Shown here: positions 32,976-42,216 of the stretch, one piece after another
Layout: each line of letters opens with the position of its first letter
Position numbering within the stretch: the first letter of the stretch is position 1
Source: an uncultured Lachnospiraceae bacterium
GTDB taxonomy: Bacteria > Bacillota > Clostridia > Lachnospirales > Lachnospiraceae
Length of the DNA: 64,000 nt
Reading direction: 5' to 3'
Assembly: GCA_902775485.1 (NCBI GenBank)
Contig: CACYMJ010000014.1
Location: 1 to 64,000 of the forward strand
Notes under the pieces: model-generated
Told to the model about the DNA's origin: nothing
The model's database searches: none
What the model saw: the letters and a program-made list of their open reading frames with translations, nothing else
Translations under genes and position numbers: made by a program

Positions 32976-33992
32976 ATGGCTAAGGAAAAAGAGGAAAAAT
33001 TATCCGGCTTGCAGAAGGCAGCCGTGCTTTTGATAGCACTCGGTCCCGAGAGGAGTGCGCTCATCTTCCAGAACCTGAAGGAAGAGGAGATCGAGGATCT
33101 GACGCTTGAGATAGCAAACACCAGAAGCGTAACGCCGGCAGCAAAGGAAGAGGTCATAAACGAATTCTACGGTGTCTGCCTTGCACAGCAGTATATCGCC
33201 GAAGGCGGTATCAGTTACGCCAAGGAACTGCTTGAGAAAGCCCTCGGTAACGAGAAGGCCCTCGATGTTATCGGCAAGCTCACCGCTTCACTCCAGGTTA
33301 AGCCCTTCGAGTTCATACGTAAGACGGAAGCATCACAGCTTCTTAACTTTATACAGGATGAGCATCCGCAGACGATCGCGCTCATACTTTCGTATCTTAA
33401 CCCTTCGCAGGCAGCGCTCATCATTTCGGCACTTCCGCCTGACAGACAGTCGGACGTTGCAAAGCGTATAGCCATGATGGACCGTACGAGTCCCGATGTC
33501 ATCAAGGAAGTGGAGAAGATACTCGAATCCAAACTGTCATCGCTTGTCAATCAGGATTACACCATCATCGGTGGTGTCGATGCGGTTGTCGATATCTTAA
33601 ATACCGTCGACAGAAGTACAGAGAAACATATCATGGAAACTCTCGAGATCGACGAGCCCGAACTTGCGGACGAGATCAGAAAGAAGATGTTCGTATTCGA
33701 AGATATACTGCTGCTTGACGATCGTGCCATACAGCGTGTTCTTCGTGATGTCGATAACAATGACCTTGCCATTGCGCTCAAGGGTGCCAATGAAGAGGTT
33801 CAGAATGCGATCTTCAATAACCTTTCCAAACGTCTTGCCCTTATGATAAGAGAGGATATGGAGTTCATGGGACCTGTCCGTATGAAGGACGTTGAAGAGG
33901 CACAGCAGAAGATCGTTAATACGATAAGACGTCTTGAGGATGCGTCTGAGATCGTTATCTCGCGTGGCGGAGGAGATGAAATAGTTGTCTAG
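32976..33992 (+). CDS. fliG: Flagellar motor switch protein FliG
   Basis: A 338-residue rotor protein. The N-terminal domain begins LSGLQKAAVLLIALGPERSALIF. The middle holds EHPQTIALILSYL with the ILSxL segment. The C-terminal torque domain has DDRAIQRVLRDVDNNDLAIALKG, with charged residues facing the stator. It sits between fliF and fliH. fliH starts inside its last codons. Confidence 0.95.
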   Translation: MAKEKEEKLSGLQKAAVLLIALGPERSALIFQNLKEEEIEDLTLEIANTRSVTPAAKEEVINEFYGVCLAQQYIAEGGISYAKELLEKALGNEKALDVIGKLTASLQVKPFEFIRKTEASQLLNFIQDEHPQTIALILSYLNPSQAALIISALPPDRQSDVAKRIAMMDRTSPDVIKEVEKILESKLSSLVNQDYTIIGGVDAVVDILNTVDRSTEKHIMETLEIDEPELADEIRKKMFVFEDILLLDDRAIQRVLRDVDNNDLAIALKGANEEVQNAIFNNLSKRLALMIREDMEFMGPVRMKDVEEAQQKIVNTIRRLEDASEIVISRGGGDEIVV

Positions 33993-34839
33993 TACCCTGA
34001 TCAAATCCTACAGCGTCAACTACGGCAATAAGGAAGAAAAAAAGAACAAACGTGTCATAGATTCCAATCAGGCTGTTTCCGACAGGATCAAGGCGTTGTC
34101 CGAGATCCTCGAGTCTGTGCCGGAAGAGGATTTCGCGGATGAGTTCACCGAAGGCCTCGATGCGGCACAGGTTGATGCGCTGCTTGCTGACCAGGATGAG
34201 GTCGCAGCCGAAAAGGAGCGCAATGAAGCAGCACAGCATCTTATTGATGAGGCCAATGCACAGGCGGAGGACATAATCGCCGATGCCAACGGACAGGCTG
34301 CGAAGATAATCGAGGAGGCCAATGCCAGGGCGGAGGTTGTGATCGAAGAGGCCAGGGCGCAGGGCATGGCCGAGGGCGAGGAAAAGGGCTATGCCGAAGG
34401 TCTTGAGCGTGCATCCGAAAAAGAGCGCGAGCTCGAAGAGAGGGCAGCACAGCTTGAACGGCAGTATGAGGAACGGCTAGAGGAGCTTGAGCCCAAGCTT
34501 GTTGAGACATTAACCGATATATATTCACATGTTCTCGGTACCGATCTTTCCGGCAGGAGCGATGTCGTACTTTATCTTCTGAAGGATGCCGTCAGGAACG
34601 TCGAAGGAAAGAATTTCCTGGTCCATGTGTCAAAAGAGGATCATGAGGCCGTAGCGGAGGGCAGGGACGAACTTGCCTCCGGGCTTGGAAACCAGGTGAC
34701 GATCGAGATCATAGAAGATGCGACGCTTTCGGCGGGCCACAGTTTCATCGAGACGGAAGGCGGGATATTTGACTGTGCCATCGGTACGGAATTGGAGCTT
34801 TTGAAGAAGGAACTGAGGATACTGGCATATTCCAATTGA
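33985..34839 (+). CDS. fliH: Flagellar export ATPase regulator FliH
   Basis: A 284-residue protein starting at TTG (33985). A GGAGGAG site lies about 10 bases upstream, and the gene overlaps fliG by 8 bases. A long alanine/glutamate coiled coil (about 75-170, with repeated EEANARAEVVIEEARAQ-like units) is followed by the globular C-terminal domain that binds FliI (RNVEGKNFLVHVSKEDHEAV, then IIEDATLSAGHSFIETEGG). FliH holds the export ATPase inactive and docks it at the gate. The next gene, fliI, follows after a terminator-like hairpin. Confidence 0.88.
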   Translation: MSSTLIKSYSVNYGNKEEKKNKRVIDSNQAVSDRIKALSEILESVPEEDFADEFTEGLDAAQVDALLADQDEVAAEKERNEAAQHLIDEANAQAEDIIADANGQAAKIIEEANARAEVVIEEARAQGMAEGEEKGYAEGLERASEKERELEERAAQLERQYEERLEELEPKLVETLTDIYSHVLGTDLSGRSDVVLYLLKDAVRNVEGKNFLVHVSKEDHEAVAEGRDELASGLGNQVTIEIIEDATLSAGHSFIETEGGIFDCAIGTELELLKKELRILAYSN

Positions 34840-34850
34840 TATGAGATATG

Positions 34851-34904
34851 TAAGAAAGCGCGTGAATGGATGATCGTATCTGTAACGCGCTCTTATGTTT
34901 TTTT
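34851..34904 (+). terminator. Terminator-like hairpin inside the flagellar operon (fliH-fliI)
   Basis: Stem TAAG...AGCGCGT / ACGCGCT...CTTA (11 pairs, 2-base bulge, 21-base loop), then a run of seven T residues. It could reduce readthrough into fliI and later genes. Confidence 0.6.
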
Positions 34905-34915
34905 CGGGAGAATAA

Positions 34916-36244
34916 ATGGAGATCGATCTTGCCAAGTACAAAAAAGCATATGATAAGACCTATTTCAAAAGAATGGGCAAGGTCGTTAATGTTGTCGGTC
35001 TGACCATTGAGAGCAACGGACCCGAGGCAAAGCTTGATGATCTGTGCAGGATCATAGTCGATGCCGAGGAGGACAAATATGTTGCCGCCGAGGTCATCGG
35101 GTTCAAGGACGGCAAGACGCTTTTGATGCCGTTTGAGTCGATCGAAGGTATCGGAAGCGGCTGCATAGTGGAAAATATGGGATATCCGCTGTCGGTACAG
35201 GTCGGACCCGAACTGTTGGGGCTTGCGCTTGACGGACTCGGCCGTCCTATCGACGGGAGCGAGCTTAATTGCGCGCAAAGCTACCCGATAGAAGCGCCTG
35301 CACCCGATCCGTTAAAACGAGAGATAATACATGAGATACTTCCGCTCGGCGTCAAGGCGGTCGACGGTATAATGACGATAGGAAAGGGCCAGCGTATAGG
35401 GATATTCGCCGGATCCGGTGTCGGAAAGAGTACGCTTCTGGGCATGTTTGCCAGAAACACCAAGGCAGACATAAACGTTATAGCACTTATCGGAGAGCGT
35501 GGCAGAGAGGTGCGTGAATTCATCGAACGTGACCTTGGCGAGGAAGGCATGGCCAGATCCGTTGTTGTTGTCGCAACATCGGACAAGCCGGCGCTTGTCA
35601 GGAGAAAAGCTGCCCAGACCGCTACCGCGATAGCGGAGTATTTCCGTGACCAGGGCAGGGATGTTCTGCTGATGATGGATTCGCTTACGCGTTTTTCCAT
35701 GGCGCAGCGTGAGATAGGACTTGCCAGCGGTGAGCCGCCTGTCACGAGAGGTTATCCGCCGAGTGTGTATGCACAGATGCCCAAGCTTTTGGAGCGCGCG
35801 GGGTGTGATGATAAGGGCTCGATAACAGGGCTGTATACGGTACTTGTGGACGGTGATGATTTTAACGAGCCGATAACGGATACGGCAAGATCGATACTTG
35901 ACGGCCATATAATGCTTGACCGTAAGCTTGCGCACAAGAACCATTATCCTGCGATCGATGTTCTGCAGTCGATATCGCGTTGCATGAGCCAGATCGCCAC
36001 AAAGGAGCACAAGGCCGTTGCCAACAGGTTAAAGACCGTGCTCGCAACGTATACCGAGGCGGAAGACCTTATAAACATAGGCGCCTACAAGGCGGGCGCG
36101 AACCCGAACATAGACTACTCCATAGAAAAGATCGACCGCGTCAACGATTTTCTGTGTCAGGATGTTGACAGCCGGTATTCGCTTGAGGAAGAGATACAGC
36201 TTCTGGAGGATATTTTCGTCGAGGAGAACGTAGAGGGGCAATAA
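34916..36244 (+). CDS. fliI: Flagellum-specific ATPase FliI
   Basis: A 442-residue F1-beta-like ATPase of the export apparatus. The Walker A motif GSGVGKST is at about residues 166-173, followed by GERGREVREFI and the Walker B DVLLMMDSLTRFS. The FLCQDVDSRYSLEEEIQLLEDIF tail is typical. CGGGAG lies before ATG. It powers substrate unfolding and acts with FliH and FliJ. Confidence 0.96.
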   Translation: MEIDLAKYKKAYDKTYFKRMGKVVNVVGLTIESNGPEAKLDDLCRIIVDAEEDKYVAAEVIGFKDGKTLLMPFESIEGIGSGCIVENMGYPLSVQVGPELLGLALDGLGRPIDGSELNCAQSYPIEAPAPDPLKREIIHEILPLGVKAVDGIMTIGKGQRIGIFAGSGVGKSTLLGMFARNTKADINVIALIGERGREVREFIERDLGEEGMARSVVVVATSDKPALVRRKAAQTATAIAEYFRDQGRDVLLMMDSLTRFSMAQREIGLASGEPPVTRGYPPSVYAQMPKLLERAGCDDKGSITGLYTVLVDGDDFNEPITDTARSILDGHIMLDRKLAHKNHYPAIDVLQSISRCMSQIATKEHKAVANRLKTVLATYTEAEDLINIGAYKAGANPNIDYSIEKIDRVNDFLCQDVDSRYSLEEEIQLLEDIFVEENVEGQ

Positions 36245-36280
36245 CAACGGTAACAACAGTAACAAAGGACGCTCGCCCAT

Positions 36281-36745
36281 TTGAATTTTACTATGGCAAG
36301 ATTCCGATATAGGATGCAAAACATCCTGAACGTAAAGGAAAAACTGGAAACCCAGGCGAAGAATGAGTTTGCCATCGCAGCCGCAAAAGAGCGCGAGGAA
36401 GAGGAGAAACTGATCGCGCTTCAAAAGCGCCGCGACGGATTCGAAGCGCATTTAAAGGAGCTTGTTGAGCAGGACCTTGATGTTTTCGCGATAAAAGAGG
36501 CGGAGGATGCCCTTGAGGTCATAAAATACCATGTCAGGGGACAGGAGTTAAACCTTGCAGCCGCCAGACAGGAACTGGAAGTAAAAAGATCGCTCCTGAC
36601 GGCCGCCATGCAGGACCGCAAGACCCATGAACGCCTCAAGGAGAAGCAGTTTGAGCAGTTTGTTGCCGAAGAGGCGGCAAAGGAGAGCAAAGAGATAGAC
36701 GAGCTGGTAAGCTACAGACACGGCTCGCAAAAAACAGAGGGATAA
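36281..36745 (+). CDS. fliJ: Flagellar export chaperone FliJ
   Basis: A 154-residue coiled-coil protein. The N-terminal ARFRYRMQNILNVKEKLE matches the FliJ start pattern. The rest is one long charged helix pair, as in the stalk of the export ATPase. The TTG at 36281 has AAAGGA 11 bases upstream; the ATG at 36293 is an alternative with a poor site. FliJ is an adaptor between FliI and FlhA. It ends 3 bases before the next gene. Confidence 0.88.
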   Translation: MNFTMARFRYRMQNILNVKEKLETQAKNEFAIAAAKEREEEEKLIALQKRRDGFEAHLKELVEQDLDVFAIKEAEDALEVIKYHVRGQELNLAAARQELEVKRSLLTAAMQDRKTHERLKEKQFEQFVAEEAAKESKEIDELVSYRHGSQKTEG

Positions 36746-36748
36746 CAT

Positions 36749-37609
36749 ATGGCAGATAAGGAAGAGGGGCAGGAGCTTTCTCCGAAGGAACAAAAGAAAA
36801 AGGAAAAAGAAGAAAAGAAGGCAGCCAAGAAGGCAGGTAAGGGATTTGACGCCATGGCGACCGACCAGGGCGGTATTTACGCGGATGTCGACGATGAGGA
36901 CGAGGGATTTTCACCTTCGGTGCTACTGATCGTCATATTGATCGTACTCATCTGGATCGCTATCCTGGCGCTTCTTATCAAGCTTGATATAGGTGGGTTC
37001 GGATCGGGTGTTCTGCGCCCTGTCCTTAAGGATATCCCGGTGATAAACAAGATACTTCCGGAGCCTACCGAGGTAGAGGAATACGCCGGGGAATTCGATA
37101 ATCTCCCGGATGCGCTTGCCGAGATAGAGCGCCTTAACAAGCAGATAGATGATCTGAAGGCCGAGATGGCCAAGGGCGACGAAGGCGAATCGGAAGAGGT
37201 CAAGGCTCTCAAAGAGGAGATCGTAAGGCTTCGTACGTTCGAGGACAGCCAGGTTGAGTTCCAGAAGCTTAAGACCGAGTTCTACGAGGAAGTGGTCTTC
37301 TCCGACAAAGCGCCTGAAATAGAGCAGTACAAGGCATATTACGAGGAGATCGATCCCGACAACGCCGAATACCTGTACAAGCAGGTCGTAGCCCAGCTCG
37401 AGACCGACAAGATCATGGACGAATACATCAAGGGCTACACCGAGATGAAGCCCAAGCAGGCTGCCGCGATATTCGACGAGATGGGCGACAACCTCGATCT
37501 TGTGGCCAAGATACTCGGACACATGGATGCCAACGCCCGCGCCAAGATCCTCCAGGCCATGGATAAGGATCTCGCCTCAAAGATAACAAAGATAATGGAT
37601 CCGGAGTGA
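36749..37609 (+). CDS. MotE/MgtE-N-like flagellar membrane protein
   Basis: A 286-residue protein. A Lys/Glu-rich cytoplasmic start (residues 1-50) precedes one membrane helix (about 53-73), a coiled-coil stretch (about 115-165), and a C-terminal domain (about 205-286) with MKPKQAAAIFDEMGDNLDLVAKIL, resembling the MgtE N-terminal fold seen in MotE/FliG-like proteins. In Clostridia such a gene lies between fliJ and fliK and is thought to help motor or hook assembly. The exact role is not established. Confidence 0.8.
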   Translation: MADKEEGQELSPKEQKKKEKEEKKAAKKAGKGFDAMATDQGGIYADVDDEDEGFSPSVLLIVILIVLIWIAILALLIKLDIGGFGSGVLRPVLKDIPVINKILPEPTEVEEYAGEFDNLPDALAEIERLNKQIDDLKAEMAKGDEGESEEVKALKEEIVRLRTFEDSQVEFQKLKTEFYEEVVFSDKAPEIEQYKAYYEEIDPDNAEYLYKQVVAQLETDKIMDEYIKGYTEMKPKQAAAIFDEMGDNLDLVAKILGHMDANARAKILQAMDKDLASKITKIMDPE

Positions 37610-37675
37610 TCGTTAAATAGTACAAAAAGGGGTTAAGATTATCTCCCATCAGGTCGATATAGATTGTGAGTGCCA

Positions 37676-37696
37676 GCGCACCTTGAAAACTGAAGA
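37676..37696 (+). other. rRNA-spacer-like motif in the leader of fliK
   Basis: The stretch containing CACCTTGAAAACTGAAGA, with a short GTGC / GCAC hairpin just before, resembles the conserved CCTTGAAAACTG sequence seen upstream of 23S rRNA genes in many Firmicutes. Resemblance is from memory. It sits 14 bases before the fliK ATG, next to the AGGAGG ribosome site. Confidence 0.3.
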
Positions 37697-37710
37697 GAGG
37701 AGGATGGAAG

Positions 37711-39294
37711 ATGGCAAACACTACTGTAACCAAGGTAAGCGAACTTCTTCTTACCAACGTTACCGCCGGTGCAAAAGCCGGTGAGCAGAAGGTTTCCGAA
37801 GACTCGGGATTCTCAAAGGTCATGGACAGCGCCAAGGACAGCGCAGCAAAGGTCCAGCCCGAAAACACCGAATCCAATGATCAGGTAAGATCATCAAGGA
37901 CGGTCGTGGACAATCCCAAGAGCAAGGAGATCAAAGCCGAGGAGCCGGTTGGCAAAGACCCTGTCGGAAACGAAGACGACAAGGCAGAACTTGCCGGAAC
38001 GGTTGCAAAGGAAGTTACCGAGATCACCGATAAGATCAAGGAAGTCCTGAATGTGACCGACGAAGAGCTTACAGAAGCGATGGAAACCCTCGGACTTACC
38101 GTAATCGACCTGCTCGATCCCGTAAGCATCAAAGATCTTTGCATGGAGCTTAAGGGAGTCGAAGATTCGATCTCACTTATAACAAACGCAGATCTTTACG
38201 AGAACGTTAAGGAGATCGTACAGACAGCAGAAGATGCGGCCTTAACCCTTTCCGCACAGTTCGGTATCACACCGGATGAAACAGATAAGATATTCACGGA
38301 CGAATCTTTTGTTGATGCGGTTAAGGAAAATCTTTCAGATCAGAAAAACAATTCAGTGGCACCTGAGCTTCAGCCAAATGAAGCAGTCATTCCCAGGGAC
38401 GGGATGTACACGGATCAGATGCCGATCTCAGACAAGGAAGTCGAAATCAAAGATGCAGATGCATCACAATTAAATACAGATAACAACCGGACAGAAGGCA
38501 TGGAAGCTAAAACTGTAACGGTAGAGGTAAAGGGGACGCCTGAAGTAAAGGACGATGCAACACTTCGGCAGGCTCCGGCAGAGGAAGCAGTCGCGGACGA
38601 TCCGCTCGCAAGAACGACGGCCGGCACGACAGAGACTTTCAAAGCAGCGGCAAAACCGCAGGAGTCACAGCTTAAGGGCGGTGAGCAGGAGAACTCAAAT
38701 GCTTCAAGATTCGTTGAGGTAAATACCGAAGCGGTAAACGCAGCTCCCCAGCAGACAACGGTAGTCACTACCGAAGTCAACAACCTCGGACAGGTGGTAG
38801 AAACGGTAACGACCTACTCAAACGATCAGGCGAATTCGATCATGAGTCAGGTAACCGATTCGATCAGAGTCAATTACACACCCGACACAACATCGATGGA
38901 ACTTCAGCTTCACCCCGCATCGCTCGGAACGGTGAACATGAACATAGCATCGAATAACGGAGTGGTAACAGCCCATATCCTTGTAGAGAATGAGGCAGTC
39001 AAGGCAGCACTTGAGAGCCAGCTGATAACCCTTCAGCAGACATTCGATGAACAGGGAATGAAAGTGGAAGCGGTTGAAGTTGCAGTCGCAAACTACGATC
39101 TGAACAGGGGCAACGACTCAAACCCGGGTGAAGATGCGCAGAAGCAGAGCACATCAGCCGGAAGGATAACAAGAAGACGCAGCATCAACTTGAACGATCT
39201 TGACGAAGAGGAGATCGGAGAGCTTTCGGAAGAGGAAGCGATATCGGCCGACATGATGGCAAGATCGGGAAACAGCGTAGACTACACGGCTTAA
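37711..39294 (+). CDS. fliK: Flagellar hook-length control protein FliK
   Basis: A 527-residue protein. A long, low-complexity N-terminal region (about 1-360) acts as the ruler. The C-terminal domain (about 385-475) has MELQLHPASLGTVNMNIAS and the ALESQLITLQQTFDEQGMKV segment of the Flg_hook domain, which switches FlhB export specificity once the hook is finished. AGAGAGGAGG lies upstream of ATG. The standard neighbour flgD follows. Confidence 0.9.
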   Translation: MANTTVTKVSELLLTNVTAGAKAGEQKVSEDSGFSKVMDSAKDSAAKVQPENTESNDQVRSSRTVVDNPKSKEIKAEEPVGKDPVGNEDDKAELAGTVAKEVTEITDKIKEVLNVTDEELTEAMETLGLTVIDLLDPVSIKDLCMELKGVEDSISLITNADLYENVKEIVQTAEDAALTLSAQFGITPDETDKIFTDESFVDAVKENLSDQKNNSVAPELQPNEAVIPRDGMYTDQMPISDKEVEIKDADASQLNTDNNRTEGMEAKTVTVEVKGTPEVKDDATLRQAPAEEAVADDPLARTTAGTTETFKAAAKPQESQLKGGEQENSNASRFVEVNTEAVNAAPQQTTVVTTEVNNLGQVVETVTTYSNDQANSIMSQVTDSIRVNYTPDTTSMELQLHPASLGTVNMNIASNNGVVTAHILVENEAVKAALESQLITLQQTFDEQGMKVEAVEVAVANYDLNRGNDSNPGEDAQKQSTSAGRITRRRSINLNDLDEEEIGELSEEEAISADMMARSGNSVDYTA

Positions 39295-39315
39295 CAAACA
39301 GCAAAGGAGATAGCG

Positions 39316-39993
39316 ATGTCAACAGTAGCAAACATAGTAAACGGAGAGATCCAGAAAAACGGCGTAAGTGCTGCTGAAGCCAAGGCAAACCAGACCGCAA
39401 AGTCGGGCGACCTTGACAAGGAAGCGTTCCTCCAGCTCTTAGTTACACAGATGAAATATCAGGATCCGCTGGAGCCTACAGACAACACCGAATACGTTTC
39501 ACAGCTGGCTACATTCTCGGAACTCGAGCAGATGACAAACCTCGTTGCATCATCTGACCTGACACGTGCTTCACAGCTTGTCGGACAGTATGTAACGGTC
39601 AAGGAGAAGAACGAGACGACCGGCGAAGAGACGATCAAGGGCGGCAAGGTTGATTTCGTAACAGTTGAGAACGGAAAGGGATATCTCAACATCGGAGATT
39701 CCAAGTATTCGATCGACAACCTTGACTCTGTAGTGGATGAGAAGTACTTAAACGCTTTCAACCTGGCAGAGGGCTTCATGAGCAGTATGAGCTCACTTCC
39801 GACACTTGCACAGCTCACAACGAACTACCGTGATGTGATCGATAACTTAACAAGCGTTCTCGGTGATATGTCAACATACGAAAAGAGCTTCCTGTCACCG
39901 GCAGCGATAGCCGATTTTAACAAATACAGGGAGAGGATGGACGAACTCGTACACGTTGAGGAAGCGGAAGCGGCAGCATCGGCAAACGAATAA
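39316..39993 (+). CDS. flgD: Flagellar hook cap protein FlgD
   Basis: A 225-residue protein needed to assemble the hook. The core motif FLQLLVTQMKYQDPLEPTDN then SQLATFSELEQMTNL is diagnostic. The later GGKVDFVTVENGKGYL stretch matches the FlgD Ig-like/tudor-like region. AAGGAG lies before ATG. Confidence 0.95.
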   Translation: MSTVANIVNGEIQKNGVSAAEAKANQTAKSGDLDKEAFLQLLVTQMKYQDPLEPTDNTEYVSQLATFSELEQMTNLVASSDLTRASQLVGQYVTVKEKNETTGEETIKGGKVDFVTVENGKGYLNIGDSKYSIDNLDSVVDEKYLNAFNLAEGFMSSMSSLPTLAQLTTNYRDVIDNLTSVLGDMSTYEKSFLSPAAIADFNKYRERMDELVHVEEAEAAASANE

Positions 39994-40022
39994 GACAGCA
40001 CGGTTTGGTAAGGAGGTAAGAT

Positions 40023-40415
40023 ATGACGATATTAAACGGACAATTCCCCTCCATCGAACAGGCAGCTGGCGAATATCTCAATAACAGACCGGAGATACGG
40101 ACACCGGCAGATAAGACAAGATCATTCGCAGAGGTTTTTGCAAACAAGCAAACGGAAGACAGGGAACTTAAGTTTTCCAAACATGCAGCAAATCGGTTAT
40201 CGGAAAGAAACATCGAATTATCAGACAAGGTGATGGACCGGTTACAGGCAGGGACAGTAGCTGCAGAACAGAAGGGAATCAATGAATCACTGGTGATGGT
40301 CGACCAGCTCGCATTCATAGTAAATGTGAAAAACCAGACCGTTATAACCGCCCTTGAGGGAACAGACCCCGAGGCAAACGTTTTTACAAACATAGACGGA
40401 GCGGTGATAGCTTAG
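40023..40415 (+). CDS. Flagellar operon protein, TIGR02530 type
   Basis: A 130-residue protein of a family found only next to flgD/flgE in Clostridia and Bacilli. The motif LKFSKHAANRLSERNIELSD is the family hallmark, followed by a hydrophobic strand (DQLAFIVNVKNQTVITALEG). The role is unknown but its position implies hook assembly. AAGGAGG lies 5 bases before ATG. Confidence 0.88.
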   Translation: MTILNGQFPSIEQAAGEYLNNRPEIRTPADKTRSFAEVFANKQTEDRELKFSKHAANRLSERNIELSDKVMDRLQAGTVAAEQKGINESLVMVDQLAFIVNVKNQTVITALEGTDPEANVFTNIDGAVIA

Positions 40416-40503
40416 AAACCATTAACGGGATCGGACCTTTCAGGAGATCCCTCCACAGGCCCCGAACGACAGACGGGCCGCAGGCTAAGGAGGTAAATGC
40501 CTT

Positions 40504-42057
40504 ATGATGAGATCACTTTTTTCAGGTGTTGCAGGTCTTAAGACTCACCAGACCAAGATGGACGTTATCGGTAACAATATCGCGAACGTTAACACCGTAG
40601 CATATAAGTCCCAGAACGTTACGTTCCAGGAGCTCATGTACCAGACAACGCAGTCCGCATCCGCAGCCAACGCGGAGACAGGCCGCGGCGGTATCAACGC
40701 AAAGCAGATCGGTCTTGGTGTTCAGACAGGTGCCATCAACGCAAACATCACAACATCAGGCGCCAGCCAGTCAACGGGTAATCCGTTCGACGTGCAGATC
40801 AAGGGCGACAGCTTCTTCATCGTAAGCGACGGCGCAAACAACTACTTCACACGTGCGGGCGCATTCTACGTAGACGGTATGGGAAATCTTGCAATGACAT
40901 CAAACGGTTATACCGTAATGGGTTGGCAGGAAGATCCCACAAAGCCCGGCACGATCATCAAGGATACGGTTAAGGCTCTTAAGATCATGAGCCCCGAGAA
41001 TCTTACATCGGAACCCGAGCAGACAACACAGGCATATCTTTCGGGTGTTATCGACAAGAACAGCACCCAGCTTTCATCCGACAACGGTATGATCGTTAAT
41101 ATCGGACTGTATGATTCGCTCGGATACAGCTATATAGCCAAGTTCGGTATCAAGGATTACACCGGCCCTACAATAGTTTCGGAGACACCGGCGGCAGGTA
41201 CGGACCTTGCTGCGGGAGGATATTATACGGATAGTGCCTGCACAACACCCGCAACGGGAAATGCTGATGGATCGACCCCATACTATATCAAGAAAAAGGT
41301 CCCCCTTACTGAAGGCCAGTATGCGTTTGTACCCCTGGATCTTATCGATTCCGCAGGCTTCAGCCTGATGCACAGCTCCTCTGAACCCGGCTGGGAAAAA
41401 ACCGGATGGGATAAGGGCGGATATGAATCACAGCCTGCAAACCTTAAGTTAAAAGGCTATCCCGCGGAAACGGATACACTCTTAAAATACAATACGACGA
41501 CAGGTCAGTTCCTCGATAAGGATGATAATCCGTTCACCCTCAATGTTACAACGGCAGACGGGTCGGCAAACCTTCCCGCTTTCGTTAACGATATCCAGAT
41601 AAAGTTCGGAACATCAACGATGTACGACAACAAGGGTACATCAACGATAAAGGGTAATTCGGGAAATTACGAAGGAAACTATGCCGGACGTAAGGTCGGT
41701 GAGATGAGCGGTGTTGCGATAGCTCAGGACGGTAAGATCACCGCTACATACGACAACGGTACATCAAAGCTCCTCGGCCAGATCGCGGTTGCAAACTTTG
41801 CAAACCCTTCGGGTCTTGAGAAGATCGGTGACAACCTATATCAGTCAACGCCGAACTCGGGTGCGTTCGACGGTATCGGTGAAGATATCACGGCTGGTTC
41901 CGGCTCCCTTTCAACCGGCGTTCTCGAAATGTCAAACGTTGACCTTTCGGCAGAGTTTACAGACATGATCACAACTCAGCGTGGATTCCAGGCAAACAGC
42001 CGTATAATCACGGTTTCCGACTCCATGCTCGAGGAACTTACGAACCTTAAGAGATAA
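40504..42057 (+). CDS. flgE: Flagellar hook protein FlgE
   Basis: A 517-residue hook subunit. The N-terminal RSLFSGVAGLKTHQTKMDVIGNNIANVNTVAYK and the C-terminal VDLSAEFTDMITTQRGFQANSRIITVSDSMLEEL are the paired helices of hook and rod proteins. The central part holds an insertion of about 100 residues (about 230-340) with GYYTDSACTTPATGN and Trp/Tyr-rich repeats, probably a surface domain. AAGGAGG lies before ATG, and two hairpins (GGGATC / GATCCC, GGCCC / GGGCC) lie in the leader. flbD does not follow. Confidence 0.95.
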   Translation: MMRSLFSGVAGLKTHQTKMDVIGNNIANVNTVAYKSQNVTFQELMYQTTQSASAANAETGRGGINAKQIGLGVQTGAINANITTSGASQSTGNPFDVQIKGDSFFIVSDGANNYFTRAGAFYVDGMGNLAMTSNGYTVMGWQEDPTKPGTIIKDTVKALKIMSPENLTSEPEQTTQAYLSGVIDKNSTQLSSDNGMIVNIGLYDSLGYSYIAKFGIKDYTGPTIVSETPAAGTDLAAGGYYTDSACTTPATGNADGSTPYYIKKKVPLTEGQYAFVPLDLIDSAGFSLMHSSSEPGWEKTGWDKGGYESQPANLKLKGYPAETDTLLKYNTTTGQFLDKDDNPFTLNVTTADGSANLPAFVNDIQIKFGTSTMYDNKGTSTIKGNSGNYEGNYAGRKVGEMSGVAIAQDGKITATYDNGTSKLLGQIAVANFANPSGLEKIGDNLYQSTPNSGAFDGIGEDITAGSGSLSTGVLEMSNVDLSAEFTDMITTQRGFQANSRIITVSDSMLEELTNLKR

Positions 42058-42079
42058 TAAACGATGAATAACGGATCAT

Positions 42080-42108
42080 GGGATGCACACTGAGTGTGCA
42101 TCCCTTTT
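42080..42108 (+). terminator. Intrinsic terminator between flgE and motA
   Basis: Perfect stem GGGATGCACAC / GTGTGCATCCC with a 3-base loop, followed by four T residues. Confidence 0.7.
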
Positions 42109-42137
42109 CCGCCCTTATTGTAATAAACAAAAAGTCA

Positions 42138-42166
42138 TAGACATTTACATAATTTTTTAATATAAT
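42138..42166 (+). promoter_or_regulatory. Internal promoter upstream of motA
   Basis: -35 TAGACA (42138-42143), 17-base spacer, -10 TATAAT (42161-42166). It lies 50 bases before the motA start. With the terminator just upstream it divides the locus into two transcription units. Confidence 0.65.
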
Positions 42167-42216
42167 AACTATGTGCGTTTATGCGCAAAAGATGTTGATT
42201 TGGGTGGTATAAAGAG

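Noticed and set aside
40416..40503. Hairpins before flgE as a riboswitch or terminator
   Set aside because: Two short stems (GGGATC / GATCCC and GGCCC / GGGCC) are present but no T-run or known riboswitch core. Left as unexplained leader structure.
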